From contig BCKK01000007.1 in the NCBI GenBank assembly GCA_001600615.1, forward strand, positions 248,001-312,000: a stretch of 64,000 bases of DNA, given 5' to 3'. Below are positions 21,151-34,260 of this stretch, piece after piece. This stretch comes from Dioszegia crocea (taxonomy: Eukaryota; Basidiomycota; Tremellomycetes; Tremellales; Bulleribasidiaceae). The stretch's first letter is position 1; the number at the start of each line of letters is the position of its first letter. A model generated the notes under the pieces. The model did no database searches. It was not told the DNA's origin and was given only the letters and a program-made list of their open reading frames with translations. A program made the translations under genes and the position numbers.

Positions 21151-24100
21151 ATGTCCTCCCTCGCCGCTCAGCTGCAGGGCATCGCCTCCATCGATGCCTC
21201 GCGTCTCACATCCCGGACCGGAGCCCCCTCATCAAAATCATACCTCTTCACAGCCTACGAAGCTGCCCAACAAGACTTTGATGAAGTCTACCAAATCGCC
21301 CTCGAGGGATTCAACGAGATTGTGGAGCTGGATCCTGAGATGGCGATATTTGAGGAAGAGTTGTTCTCAGATGTATCAAAAAGGACCGATAGGATGATGT
21401 TGAATGCTGAGGATAATAAAGTTTTGGATGAAGCTTTGGGACGATGTTTGAGGAGACTAGGGAGGTGGATTGGGGTTATGGCTTGTGGGAAGTGCATCGA
21501 GTGGCTTGTTAGGAGATTCAGGTGAGCTAGATCGTCTATCTCGTATATCATGGATTCAAAGCTGACATTCTAGGGTACACGAAATGAATGCCGACACCCT
21601 CTTACAGGTTTTCTTACCCTATCACGATTCGCCCAACTTCCCCCGTATGCTATCGATCCTCACTATCTCTCCTACATCTCCATACTACGCCCCCTTCCAC
21701 CCATTAATCAAAGGCGCCCAACCCCTTCCGCGCTCATACATCGCCACGGCGATCTCACCAGCCAAAGAACCCTCTCTCCGGCTATTGAACGATGTGGTGG
21801 GGATGGTTCCCGCTGCATTGCGCGAAGAGGTCACCCACCGCGCCATGCTCAATTTCTGGTCAGCGACAATTGTTGAGTTGCTAGAGAAGAAGTCCGTGAA
21901 TGAGGGATTGGTCAAGGCGCTCGTAGAGGCTTTTGTGGCGGTTTTGTCAACGGCCGAAGGTGGTCAAGACGTCAATGTGAGCTTCGCCTTTGTGATACTG
22001 AATGGCACAGCTGATATTCTAGGCGGCAGTATACCCTCCCCTAGTCCTCTTGACCCGTTCAATCCGACTGGCAGACGGGCCTTTCCTCGCTCTCGTCTCT
22101 GCCCTCCTTACCCCCTCGACAGGCGCCAACCCCGCTCAGCGCATTTTGACCCTCCTCGTCTTATTGGATGACCGGCAGGGATGGACTGGAGGCCTAGGCG
22201 AGCGAGCCCCCGAATGGCTAGGCAAGATTAAACTCCTCGGCGAGACTCTCGAAGCTGCAATGACAAAATACGGCTTTGCCTATGCTCTCCCTGTCATCTT
22301 GTCGGAATTGGTCAAGCGGTACGTTTGCCATGAATACTTTCCTCTCTGAAGCTGACAAACCAGTCCCGACCTGAACGCTAAGCATCTCCGAGCATTGATC
22401 GACTCCCCCAACCTTTCATCTGCACTAGCCAAAATCCTCGCAGAGGGCTTTATCGCCCTTCAGACCCCTACAACCCTTGAACCTATCCGTACCCGCTCCC
22501 AAACCCTTCTTGCCACACTCCGAGAACGCCACCCATCCATCGTTGATAAAGCTATCATCACCTCCGGCGCCCAAGACACCATCCCTCAGGCACTGAGAGA
22601 CAACATCACAGCGTCAGAGGGCTTCGCCGATATCTACGCTGCGGATATCGCCGATCGGGTCCGAGGAGTCAACAAGATCTTTACCACTCTCCAAAATGGC
22701 TCAGAAGCCGATAAGCGAGCTGCGAAAGAAGCAATTCTTGCCCGATTGGTCGATGAGGAATTGGTCGTCATTCAGGCTATTTACTCAAATGCCGATGTCC
22801 TCGTTAAGACTTTGCATACGGAGTATGTCAATGCTGTTCGACCGGTCTTTGTGCGGAGGGATGTCGATGTTGAGGTCGTGAGGGCGCATTTGGCGTTTGT
22901 GGATAGATACCTCCTTCCTTCTTATCCTGCCCTTGGCGATAAGGTGTTTGAGCAGTTGGTATTCCCATCTTTGCTCTTTACGAAGGACAGAGCGGTGTTT
23001 GCTATGCCGACTCAGTCCTCGGCCGGGATTGCCAAGATGGAAATTACAAAGTCGGTCTTTGCTTCCTTCAAGTCGACGGCTAAGCCGGATATGAACAAAG
23101 AGGAGATGGAAAGTCTGAATAGGACGATTGTAAAGGATGTTTCAGGTGAGCTGGTCGTTCTCTAGGCACTTAACAGTCGAAGCTTACCGTGTAGCCCGGA
23201 TCATCTCATCCAAGAACAACTCGGCCTGGATCTCATTCCTCCTTCCCCGCCTTGAGTCGACTTACCGTCCCGAATCGTCCCTTGCCCAACTCATCCTCGC
23301 CCAAATCTTACATACCGACACTGCAGACCGGCGCATCTCCTTAGCTTCCCAGGTTGTTCAACGTGTCACTTCCGCTCTCGGCTCCAAAGCTCGAGTTGCA
23401 GATATTACCGATATCGAAACGCCAACTTCTGCTGGTCTTTTGCAGGCTGTATACGCCGATATTGAATTGGCACGGACGGAAGGACGAGGATGGTTGTGTC
23501 TTCTAGTCGGTGTATCGCAGATTATGCGTCCTAAGGAGGATGTGGATTGGTTGACTGGAGCCGAGACAGTAAGTTATAAGGCCTGTGTTCGCAATCTCGG
23601 CTGATAACTGACCAAACAGACCAAATCCGACAACCTCGACCAATACCGACAAATCTCAATCCAGCTATACAGCCTGGTCAACTCTGGTATCCTCCACCCT
23701 ACCATCGCTAGCAACCTCCTCCGATCTCTCTTTACCAGACTAGGCGAAGACGCCCTCGTATTCTTCGCTTCGATTTGGACCGGGATCGGGATCAACACCA
23801 CAACCGCCCTCCGAATCGCGTCCCTTCGACACGCATTGGCATTTGTGAATGCCTACAAGTCGGAGGCAGCGGGTAGTGGGATGGATTTCCAAATGATTCT
23901 TCCTGCTCTGGTTATCGCGCTTCAGGATGGAAATAAGGAAGTCCGAGCGGCGGCAGTTGCGGTCCTCAAGGCCTCTTCTGGTGGAGTGAAGAATGGCGAT
24001 GTGTATGCTGTAGATACACTGTACGGTGTCCAAAGTAGTAAGTTCACCCCATGCCTTATGACAGAATCATGCTGATGATTTAGAAACGGTCCAACTTCTC

Positions 24101-27100
24101 AAACCATCCTATCTAGACAAATACCTCTCTGCCCTCTCTTCAGCCGCTTCCGATATAATCCTCGACCCCGGGCATATCGCCACTATCCACGCTTCGGCAC
24201 TTGGACCACAAGCCGGCCAAAAGCAAAAAGACAAGGGTATCAATCGAGCCATCATCGCTTCGATCTTCTCGCATATCGTCGCATGGCGATCAATGTCTGC
24301 TCGAATGACCCTCCTGCGTTCTTTGGCGGGCATACACGATTCCTCCATCTTGCGTGGGATCCTCCCGCTCCTCAGCCCCCTAATCGATGGAGATTCTGAA
24401 GAGAGTGTTTGGCTTGCTTCACACACCCAAGTCGAACGATCGGCTTATCTGAGCGTGTTGGTGGCTGGGCTCGATAAGCGAAGCGCGGGGTTGTTGGGCA
24501 GTACGGATGGTGAAGCGTGGAAGTTCTTTGAAGGGCTTTTGACTGCTGGTGCGGAAACTCGTAAGCTGGCTGATTCAAGATAGTTGCACATGAGCATAGC
24601 TGACAACATAGTATCATCAGGTTTCAGCCCCCAAATCCGACCTCTTGTCTTATCCCAAATGACATCCGAAGGTGTATTCGACGTTCTTCCCGCACTACAA
24701 CGCACAACATACTTCACCTCTCTCATTCGCTCCCTATCTTCTCTCCCATCAGACGAACGATTCTCAGCCCTAAAATCACTTCGTCTCCTCCGACTCGATG
24801 GCCCCAGTCTCATCTCGGCACTTGGCGAATTATCATCCCCGCTCGAATCTACCCTAGGCAAAAAACGACAGAAGCACGATGGCGAGCCGGCAGAACAAGG
24901 TGATAAGGTTGAAATTGCAATTACGGATTTGACGGTCCTTCTCGAATCGCGTTCGTGGACCGATATGCCCGGACTCGGAGCGGCAGATGTCGCTGCTGCA
25001 CTCATGGGTGTATTGTCGGCGTTATTGACGAAGCGTCAGGTCGTGAAAGAGGGTGTTGATTATCTGGAGCAGGAGTTGTTAGGTGCAATCTTGGCGATTT
25101 TGGAGGAGATTACAGTCAGTTGCATAGCACGCGTTTTCGTATGGTGGCCTAAGCTGACTCTACAGGATCCAGCCGAAGTTTCTAAATCACACATCGGGAT
25201 CGAATCAATAATCAAGACAATTCGATCGACTTCCAACCCCCGGACATCCCAACGTGCGCTATTGGTCGCTGGCGAGTTGGCCCGCCTTATCCCTGATGCT
25301 GTCCTTCATAACGTCATGCCCATTTTCACATTTATGGGCGCGGCAGATTTCCAGCGGGACGATGCGTATAGCTTTAAGGTCGTTGAGAGAACTGTTAAGG
25401 GGATTGTACCTGTTCTAGTGGGTAAATTGAGAGAGACTGCAGCTGGGGGTCTGGACCTATGGAATGGTATGTGCTCCCTTTGCTTGTCTTGAGGGAATAC
25501 TGATGGTTTAGCAAGTGCAAATTTCCTCAAGATCTTTACGGATATGGCTGCGACTGGACGATTGCCTAAACATAGGATATTACCGTCAGTTTTGTCATCA
25601 TCCCTGTCCCTTTGAAAGAGAAAGAATATGAAGCTGATTGCTGTAGATTCTTCGCTCATCTTGTTGATGCTCTAGGCCGGTCCGACTATCTTTCGCCTGT
25701 GTCGATGCTGCTCATTGATCGCACGACGAGCAAAGCCGGCAAGAGCGGAAGTTCTACTGCTCAAGCTATTGAGCTTGCGTTGGGAGTTGCTACTTCATCT
25801 ACAGTCCAGGTCAAACTCAACGTGAGCTGCAATTGTCCCGCGATCCTGTTTGTGACAAAAAGCTGATCCTGCAGGTGATTCTAGACATCGTCAAGGAATC
25901 AAGCCGGATCCTGGCCGATGTCTCCGATGTTGAGTCTACCGCTTTCCTCGCTCAGTTGTAAGCTGAATGGTGCTCATTAAGCCACACATTAGCTCACTTT
26001 ACAGCTCAGCGGAGAATGAAGATTCGGACCGACCCATCCGTCGAATGACCTCCCTTCTCAACTTCACTACCGCCCTGACCACACAGCTCGTTGGTCAGAA
26101 CACCAACCAGCAAGTCGTACAAGAAATCGTGCGCGAGTTGGTCAAGCTCTTCGGAACCGTCCAGACTTCATCCATCAAAAACTCGGATGTTCCCCTTTGC
26201 TCCCTAAGGTGTTTAGGGGAGAATATGAAATTGCTCAGTGCTGAGAATTTCTTGAGTGTCGTCAAGGAGTTGGCAGATTCCGACAACCAACAAGTGAGCT
26301 TTCCCTGTAGTGACAACGTCTACCAGATCAAGCTTACAATATAGGACATTCAACATGCTTTGGATCTCTTTGCAGAACGCCTCCCGCTCATCAAGTCTGA
26401 GGTCCGAGCCCGATCCACTGCTGGGATTGCAGCTATCGTCCGTCGATCCGCCGACTTGCTCTCTGCTCCAATCAAGGAGAAGGTTTTGGCAGGTCTGGTT
26501 GCTCTTCGAGCTGTAGTAATTTCTGCACTGCCCGCAGAAGACTCAGCATTGGCAGCGGTGTTGCCGAAGTTGATCGACGCTTTGAAAGGGCAAGACAGCG
26601 CGATTCTTAATGAGATTTTGAATCTTTTGGAATTGTCAACGTGAGTTTCTTGACCCGCGGAGTTGGGATCTACAACTGACGCTATAGGCGTCATCTCGGT
26701 CCCCGAGTTATACCCTCTATTCAACCCACCCTCACTGCTACACTCGCACTCATTGCTCGACCTTCCGCCTCGCCCTCTACAGGCAAGGGCGCCTTCACGG
26801 TGATTTCAGCCATTATTGAGACTGTACCCACCTTCATTGGGGCTAAACAGCTGGCTGTGGTTCTTCGAGCGGCTATTGATAGTCGAGCCAACAATGAAGA
26901 GAGCAGTTCGGCGCTCATTAGTGTTTGCGCCAAGAAGATTCCGACTAAAGTGTTGTTCCCTGTCGTCATGGAATTATGGAAGACTGTTCAGACTGCCGAC
27001 GAGAATGTGAGTTTAGTCTGGTTCATTGATGTTACGGAACATAAGCTGATATAATCAGGTACTGGAAGGCTTCTTCTATCTCCTCCGCCTTACACTGCGA

Positions 27101-28109
27101 AATGCCGACCGAGCCGTTTTACCAACTCTCATCAAGACTATCTTTACATTCTTCCTCGATGTCTTTGATCTCCGACACAAACTACAGTCTAGATCTTTGG
27201 ATTTGGAGGTATGTCACTATTTGTGTAACAAGTAGGATTGTGCTGATATCCTTAGGTTGTCGATAGGGTCGAAGAATCTGCGATTGGATCGTTCCTTGAG
27301 CTGGTCACCAAGCTTAACGAAGCGACCTTCAAGCCGCTCTTCACGAGATTGTACGATTGGGCTGTGATTGATTTGTCGGAGGGCAAGGGTGAGCTACCTT
27401 GTACCTGACGCTACGGGACACAAGCTTACTTTACAGCTGCGAATGATCAACGGCTCGTCGAGCGCAAGACTGTCTTGCTGCATGTCATGATGGGTCTTTT
27501 GAACAAGTTCAGGGTAAGCTCAGCGAGCCTGTTTGCGCGCGCAAGCCAAGCTGACACATCCAGCACCTCCTTTCGCCCTACATCGGTATACTCCTCCCAC
27601 ACCTCGAAGAGCTTCTCGCTTCCTACTCCAGCGGCAGCATCACCGACCCATCCCTATGGACACTCCTCATTCGAGTCCTTGGCAAGTCTTTCGAAGTAGA
27701 CGAAGGCGCCTATTGGACCGAAGCACTCTACCTCCGCCTGATCCCACTCCTCGTCTCGCAAATCCCCGTCAACCCCGAAACTACCCTCCTTGCCGAATCA
27801 ACCCTATCGACAGCCCTGGCAAGTCTGGCCGGATCTACGACATCTGAGCCTATCCTCAAAGCGCTCAACATTGGTATGTGTAAAATCACGCGAGATGAGA
27901 ATGTCAGGGTACGCATGGCGGCGTTGAGATGTATGGATGCGGTATGGGAGAGACAGGTCGATGAGATGGTGGGGCTCGTGCCGGAGACAGTGTCGGAGTA
28001 CCTGGCTGAGTTGATTGAGGATGAAAATGCGGATGTTGAGGGGATGGCAAGAGGTGTTTTGGGACGGATTGAACGGGTTACAGGGAGCTTGAAGGAGTAT
28101 CTAGAGTAG
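21151..28109 (+). CDS. UTP10: U3 snoRNP / SSU processome HEAT-repeat protein UTP10 (HEATR1)
   Basis: Large nucleolar scaffold of the t-UTP complex, required for rDNA transcription and 18S rRNA processing. The gene spans about 7 kb with roughly 20 short introns. Start ATG 21151 gives [71 protein letters not shown], matching the diagnostic UTP10 N terminus. The body is continuous helical repeat. Near the C terminus the BP28CT region is seen: [37 protein letters not shown], and the end [20 protein letters not shown] followed by EYLE and the stop at 28109. No frameshift is obvious; exons join by short GT-AG introns with CTGA branch sites (for example 21522-21573, 23141-23193). Confidence 0.93.
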
Positions 28110-28832
28110 GTAGCTGGGTGGGAAATGGGATGTGATCAATGTGCTTTCATGGTTTAGGGTTCGGAAAGTGCTGAGGCTCATGAGTGATGCAGTATGATGT
28201 AGGTCAAGACGATCTGTCAAAGAGGAACCGAAAGACAGCTGACATCGTCAGGCGGAATGTTCATCACCGGGCATAACGGCACAGCCAAGCTCGTCGCCAG
28301 ACTGATCCGACTTCTGCCTAGCCTGTCAAGCCCGACTGGATCAACAGCTACGACCACCTGGCATAACCAAGACCGCCCTCTGCTCACCTCATGTTTCACC
28401 TCCGAAACCACCCCCGGAAGGCACCGGAACAAGTATCGACCGCCCGATCCTTTCCGCCGCTCCGCACATTGTCCTTTCATTCTTCGAAAGGGATGACCCG
28501 GGGAGTAGCACGATTATCATGTTTCAAGCTGGATGTTTATGATGATGTGGGGGCGAGATGTATGTTACATCGATCGTCAACAACCCATCTCATACCTCAC
28601 CACATATCCTCACTCGAACCCTCACCACCACAATTTTCCGACACACACCCTCCAATACGAATATCAAAACCATCAACATCACAACTGCTCATTACATTGA
28701 TTACAACAACAAGCCGAACCTCTCAGCTCGCCCTCCAATTACCCATCAATCTCCGGACCAGCCTGCGTAGCACTCAGCTATACACGATAAACCCAATTTG
28801 CGCAAGACTTCCAATCGCAAGATACAGGGGAG
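28110..28832. other. Intergenic, no gene recognised
   Basis: About 720 bp downstream of UTP10 and upstream of the disordered-protein gene. It holds the UTP10 3' UTR and the next promoter, with a CA/TC-rich, C-depleted-G strip at 28600-28790. Open frames on both strands at 28217-28500 mirror each other and look like composition effects rather than genes. Confidence 0.5.
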
Positions 28833-31121
28833 ATGTCGAGCGCGTCCCCAAGCTCGGACAAGAGTGACGCAAGTACCAGTCCAGAGGCATCATCAGCGGA
28901 TGAGAGCTCCAAGTGGAAGAATCCAAAGAAGTGGATTGGAAGAGATGGAGAGCGGAAAGAACGGAAGGCTCGGAAGGCGAGGAACACGCTCAAGAAGGAA
29001 AGAACGGACAGATCGGATGTTGATTCGGGTGAGTCATTACTTGTGAAGCGGACCTGAGGGATAGAAAGGCTGAAGTCAATAGGTATAGGGACCGAGACCG
29101 AGGATGAGCAGACTACAGCCAGGCCTACCACAGCTGGAGATGCCACAGATGAGAAATCTGGTAGGACTTGGCGGAAGGGTTGGCGTAAACCGGATGCTAG
29201 CGCTTCAGGTCAGTTTATTCCAGCTTTCTGGTCAGAGGTCCCGTGCTGACGATTCGGAAGGACAGAATGATACAGCTAGATCTGACGCTTCGGTTCGCTC
29301 CCGCACGTCCAGGGGTAAGTCTGGGCGGTCCCGCCAGTAGGAGGAGTACTGATCTTACAGGTGATGCGTCTGATACTGGATGGAATGATACAGTAAATGG
29401 AACAGCAGTAGATCCTCAAGATACTGCGCTTTACACCGAACGTCAGTCGCCCGCCATTTCAGAGCGCGCCATGGCTCCAAGCTGACCCTAGAAGCTAGCC
29501 ATCGTGGAGTCTCCCGATCAACAGGCGTCACTACACCCGATTGGTCCGCACCAAATACCGAACGACCGACTTATGTTCCAAACTACGTTAATGACTACGG
29601 CACAAGGATTGACATTATCGAAGAAGATAACCGGTCGGAGGTTCGGCTAGATATCGGAGCTGGGAAACTAACTTTACGGCTGATATTGGTGGGGTAGTAA
29701 TCAAGTTTCAGAGACATGGTCCTAGTGAGTCCGACCAGCAAAACGTATGGTCGAAAGCTGATACTGGACAGTGCTTCAACCGGCCGGCACACAAGCTTTG
29801 CAAACTGCTCAAACAGCGTATGTTCTTCCTCTCGCCAGCTGGTCCTGGGATATCTTGACTGACTGATACAGGATACAAAGTGCCCCAGAAGTAACTGCGC
29901 CCTCAGCCCCAACTCGAGCTACAAGACCTGTGCGCGCAGCCAGGGACCCCATCCCTGCTGAACGACCACAACGTCCACCAGAATCGACCGCTGCCGCACC
30001 TCCACCCTCTGTGCAAACAGCCACTCCCACTCACCAGACAGCCCCACCACAATCAACCTCTCCATCCCCATCCAATGCCTCTGATACCGAGCCCGAGACT
30101 GATCTCGAATCCGAGCCTGAGCCTGAGCCTCGATCAACACGGACGAAGCAGGAACGGTCTGAGCCTGAGAGCCGACCGAAGCGCTCTAGACTGACGAAGA
30201 AACGGCCAACGATTTCTCCCTCCGAGTCCGACCTTGACGCTTCCGACTCTGAGTCCCCAGCGCCTAGACGCAAGAAGAAGAAGTCGAGCAAGTCGCGACG
30301 AGGTCAGACGTCCGATACCGAAAGTCAGCGCCCCCGATCTCGGAAAGAAGGTCGAGGTGATACTTCCAAGTGGGACTGGCTGAACAACTGGAAGGACGAT
30401 ACCGATTTGAGTGAGCGCGATTACAGGGATAAGAAGCTCTTTGTGAGACAACTTGCGAATCGAGCCGTTGCAGATCGATGTGAGTAGTCATCAGCCTATA
30501 ATGCGGATTGAACTCGCTGATACTATAGACGACACGACAACTCCAGAAGGCCGTAAAGCTGCTCAAACCCTAGCTGAATTGGCCACTGATCATAGTATGA
30601 CGATCCTTCCTGCCGACGTCGACACAACGACCTTCGCCTATGGCGTCAATGCCGATCTTGACGAGAATGCGAGTCAACTCGGCTTGAAGATTAAGGACGA
30701 TACTGTCGATCTCTACGGCGCTTTGCGGAACTACGCCACTGCCCGAGATCCAAAGAACTTCCGGAACCTGTGGACGACCGCTGAGAAGGATGAGACCCTC
30801 GGAGACTTCATCACTCGAACGGCCAAGACGGACGAAGAGAGGAGTAGGATGATCAATGACCACGCTACGATCTCTCAATCGCTCGATGAACAGACTGGTA
30901 GAGGTGAGTATTCTGACTACATTCCGGGGATTTAGGCTGATGCAGTGATAGTCGGGACACCGCATGATCTGAGTACTGCAGCATTCAGCGTCATGCAGGC
31001 TCCAAACTCCGAGTCGGCATGGCAAGAAGCAGCGACTGACATCTTTGACAAAGCCACCGCTAGGAACACCCGGAACAACACCAATGGGCATAACCCCAAC
31101 AAGAGAAGGTCTAGGCGATAG
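28833..31121 (+). CDS. Unrecognised, largely disordered protein built from many short exons
   Basis: Start ATG 28833 (MSSASPSSDKSDASTSPEAS). The first introns all follow the first base of a Gly codon (G|GTGAGT, G|GTCAGT, G|GTAAGT), so the exons ending near 29029, 29209, 29312 are phase 1-1 cassettes encoding small polar modules (GIGTETEDEQTTARPTTAGD; GQNDTARSDASVRSRTSRG; GDASDTGWNDTVNGT). Then a Pro/Ser/Glu-rich stretch with SDTEPETDLESEPEPEP, several basic clusters (RRKKKKSSKSRRG) and a more ordered C-terminal part: WDWLNNWKDDTDLSERDYRD, KKLFVRQLANRAVADRY, LAELATDHSMTILPADVDT, FRNLWTTAEKDETLGDFITR, ending NPNKRRSRR. The C-terminal 200 residues are probably a helical domain of unknown family. 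Nuclear location is suggested by the basic clusters. Several internal boundaries (29640-29880) are uncertain. Confidence 0.6.
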
Positions 31122-31320
31122 TACAGTCATCTGAAGTCTTGTCACCAGTAGCTTGTCAGACATGATCATGCATAGAATGAGGAGCCTCCGGAGCTTGAGA
31201 TTGATGCTACAACAAACGTCAGAGTGAGACATATATACAGTAAAGGGTATGTACAACAGGGATCAAAGCCATGGACATGATTGGGGTTTGGCATAGTCTC
31301 GCCCGTCCCCTCTTCTCGCC

Positions 31321-33235
31321 TCACCACCCGCCTCCTCCAACATTCAACCTCCGATACTCGACCAGCTCACACTTCCTTCCCGTCTTCTTCTGTGCTAACC
31401 CCGCTTCATCCTCAGCAACACCGGCGTCTTCAGGTATTCTCAGCCGATACCAATCTCCGCCGAATGTGATGGCCACGAGCTGCCGCTCAGTCTTGGTCTG
31501 TTTCGGCTTTGCACTAGCTCGTCTATCCCGATCGTGAGATGATAGGCTATCTTGCCGTGGCGTCATTGTCCGTTTCGGTTCCGGCCTTGCACTATTCGAT
31601 GTTGCTGTTCGATGTAATGTAGGGATGGAAGGTGTAGGTGTATCACGCCCATACGTCGTCGACGTCGGTGTTGCCGCTCGAGTAGTAGCGTCTGACCCAA
31701 ATGATCTCCGCTCTTCCCTCGTCCCCATCCCTATACCCATCTCAAGAGTTGGCACTCCACTGATTGATCCTCTTCTCGGTATGGCGAGGGGAACAGCAGG
31801 TTTCGCTTTCTCTACATCCTGCTCCACCTCAACTTCCACCCAGCAAACGACGAATCTCTCATTCCACTCCCCCTCTTCTTCGCCCGCTTCGCGCATCTTC
31901 ATACTCGGCATGCGAGCTGCTTCAGCCGCCGCACTGACGGTCGAGGCGAATGCGTGGGGGTTCTTGCGGGGCAGGCGATATAGCGCTGAAGAGGGGGACG
32001 AGGAGAAGTATTTCGGTAATGGGAGATTTCGGGATAGGAGGTGGGTCAAAGAGGGAGCTGGAGCGGGACTATGATTGTCAGTTAGAGCTCCATGTTTGCA
32101 GACCGTGAACTAACCCCTTGAATCCCTCTTGACGAGGATCATCCTCCGTATGTCCCCAAATATGGATCGTGCCTTTATCGCTCCACCCCACCACACGGCC
32201 TCCCTTGCTCCTCAAATCATCTCTCCTCCTTTCTTCCGTCCCAGGCCCCGCGTTGCCTTTGGGGGTTACCACCGCATCCTCGAATTGAACGCCCCAAGTC
32301 TCGGCCCTATCCACTCCCCGCCGCAATTCCCGCTCTAGCCTGCCTTGGGATGTACTCCAAACACGCAAAAGCGTACCCCGCTCCGAGGTCGTGATAATAT
32401 GACTCCCGCTAGCTGTGCAGGCTAGAGAAGAGAGCTCGTGCTCGTGAGCAAGGATGATAGGTGAACGGAATGCCTGGGAGGCTGCTCGCGTGGTCCGGGA
32501 TGGCTGGGTGGAGCTTGACGGCGAACATGGGGGTAAGTTTATGAGTTGGACATGGCCAGTCTGTCGACCTGGGATAGCAATTAGGGTAGAGTCGAGAGTC
32601 GACGCAAGAGCTATCAGACCTGCAGAAGTTAGGCCGAGCGAGACCGTCATCAGGCCCAATCACTCACCACGCTCATTGGGCGCAGTCTCCCATTCACCAA
32701 GCTTGGTCACGATAAATCCGAACTCATCCTTCGCCTTGCCTTTGCCCTTTCCAGACGGATCTGCACTATCCGACATGCCATATTGGAAAGCGATGACTCG
32801 TCGAGAGAGTGCTACACATAAAGTCGAGGCGCGACATGTCACCCCTCGTACTTTCTCGCTGATTGATAAGTACGTTTTCAGTCTGATCTGGTAGGGCTTA
32901 CCCGAATTCCAACTCGGCAACAGCCACGCCTAGACCATCGTGGTACAGCACAACCTTGTTAGGCGGATATAGCGGCGATTTGCCACCACCTTGCAATGCG
33001 AGTAACGGCGAATTAGGGAGGGGCAGTGCTCGAGCTAGTGTGCCAGGTAGAGCTATCATCAGCTCGGCGCCAATAGCATCGTACCTCTTCTCCGTACCAG
33101 TCCCAAAGGACAAGTCTTCCAGACTTCATAGCCCGTCTCCAGAGCTACAGCGAATAATCGCCCATCAAGGGAGAAGTCTATCGACAAGATGGGTGGCGGT
33201 CGGAGTGTCGAGACTTGATATCGCCCAAGCTGCAT
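31321..33235 (-). CDS. PROPPIN WD40 protein, WIPI3/4 (WDR45)/HSV2-type
   Basis: Seven-bladed beta-propeller that binds PI3P/PI(3,5)P2 in autophagy and endolysosomal traffic. Chosen start ATG 33235 gives MQLGRYQVSTLRPPPILSID, FSLDGRLFAVALETGYEVW. Family landmarks in order: LLALQGGGKSPLYPPNKVVL with AVAELEF; RGVTCRASTLCVALSRRVIA; HVQLINLPP; HEHELSSLACTASGSHIITT; SERGTLLRVWSTSQGRLEREL immediately followed by LRRG (L-R-R-G in place of F-R-R-G, as in the WIPI3/4 and HSV2 branch), then DRAETWGVQFED; GWSDKGTIHIWG; and LPLPKYFSSSPSSALYRLP. The LRRG arginines that bind phosphoinositide are intact. The sequence between KGTIHIWG and the last blade strand, and the last blade itself, hold low-complexity inserts (Thr/Ser/Pro-rich, about 100 residues) before the terminal strand ITFGGDWYRLRIP. 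Diverges from RPB6. Confidence 0.87.
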
Positions 33236-33586
33236 ATTGATGCTCACACCTTATCGGTCCGGGCCATCTGAGCACTCCTGGGGCCTTGTATAGTGAGATC
33301 CAGTAGATGTATATAGATGTATATCAAGGGTATGTCTAACATGTTGTTGTGGGCATCTGCATGGGAGCTTGGCTGGTGCGAAGTCACGTGCTTTCCGCCG
33401 CCACCGCGCAAAAATACCGCGACCGGACAACATCAAAGAGTCTCCATCATACATCACCCTTCTGCAGTCAGACTCAGCCAATATCGCTCCATCCACCCCT
33501 CACAGCAAGAGAAATACGTACCGCACCATCATCAGCAATTTTTCAGACCGCAAAACCAACGCTATTAGCCGAATTATACGCTCAGA
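33236..33586. promoter_or_regulatory. Divergent promoter region PROPPIN/RPB6
   Basis: About 350 bp between divergent start codons. A palindromic-looking TCACGTG element at 33385-33391 (in GAAGTCACGTGCTTTCC) is a CACGTG E-box, the binding core of bHLH and CBF1-type factors. It is the only clear site I see. Confidence 0.4.
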
Positions 33587-34260
33587 ATGTCCGACGATGA
33601 GCAAATGATGGGTGGAGATGATGGAGACTACGATGGATATGACCCAGATGAGATAAAGTGAGGTCTGTGCTGGCTTCAATACGAGCTTTGACTGATCTGG
33701 CAGCTACGAGGCAGACGCAAATGTCAATGAAGAAGGAGCAGATGGGGCGGAAGGTGAGGTGGACGAGAGCATGATTGTTGTGAGTAACTACATCTTTTCA
33801 ACACCTACTTATCGTGCTCATATAACCAGCAGAGCAATGCTCCGGCTGAAGGAGAGAAGCAGCGTATAGGGAAAGCAGCAGTGGCAAATGAGGTCAGGGT
33901 GACTACGCCATATATGACGAAATACGAGAGGGCGAGGGTGTTGGGGACCAGGGCGTTGCAGATCAGGTAAGTCCTGTTGCCTTCCGGTTCGGCGATAGTC
34001 ATGGAGATGCTGTGGCTGTTGCTGATAAATCCAGTATGAATGCGCCTGTGTTGGTCCCGGTGGAAGGCGAGACGGATCCGCTAGAAATTGCGCTGAAGGA
34101 ATTGGCGGCGAAGAAGATACCACTGGTTATTCGGAGGTATCTGCCTGGTGAGTTTGGCGCTGTTTCTGTAATGCAGCTTCAATGATCATGCAGTGTAGCT
34201 GACAATGTAGATAACTCGTTCGAGGATTGGAAAGTGGAAGAGCTCATTCTGCAAGAGTAG
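33587..34260 (+). CDS. RPO26: RNA polymerases I, II and III common subunit RPB6 (ABC23)
   Basis: Shared core polymerase subunit at the base of the clamp. Start ATG 33587 ([19 protein letters not shown]), acidic N-terminal tail split by introns (donors near 33658 and 33779), then the conserved folded part: [70 protein letters not shown] and ILQE, stop at 34258. Every element of the universally conserved RPB6 core is present, including the [14 protein letters not shown] helix. Introns are GT-AG (for example after LQI at 33967 and after RYLP at 34149). Confidence 0.96.

Noticed and set aside
28217..28867. Open frames on both strands in the gap after UTP10
   Set aside because: Overlap each other on both strands, lack hydrophobic-core patterns or conserved motifs, and start at arbitrary positions.
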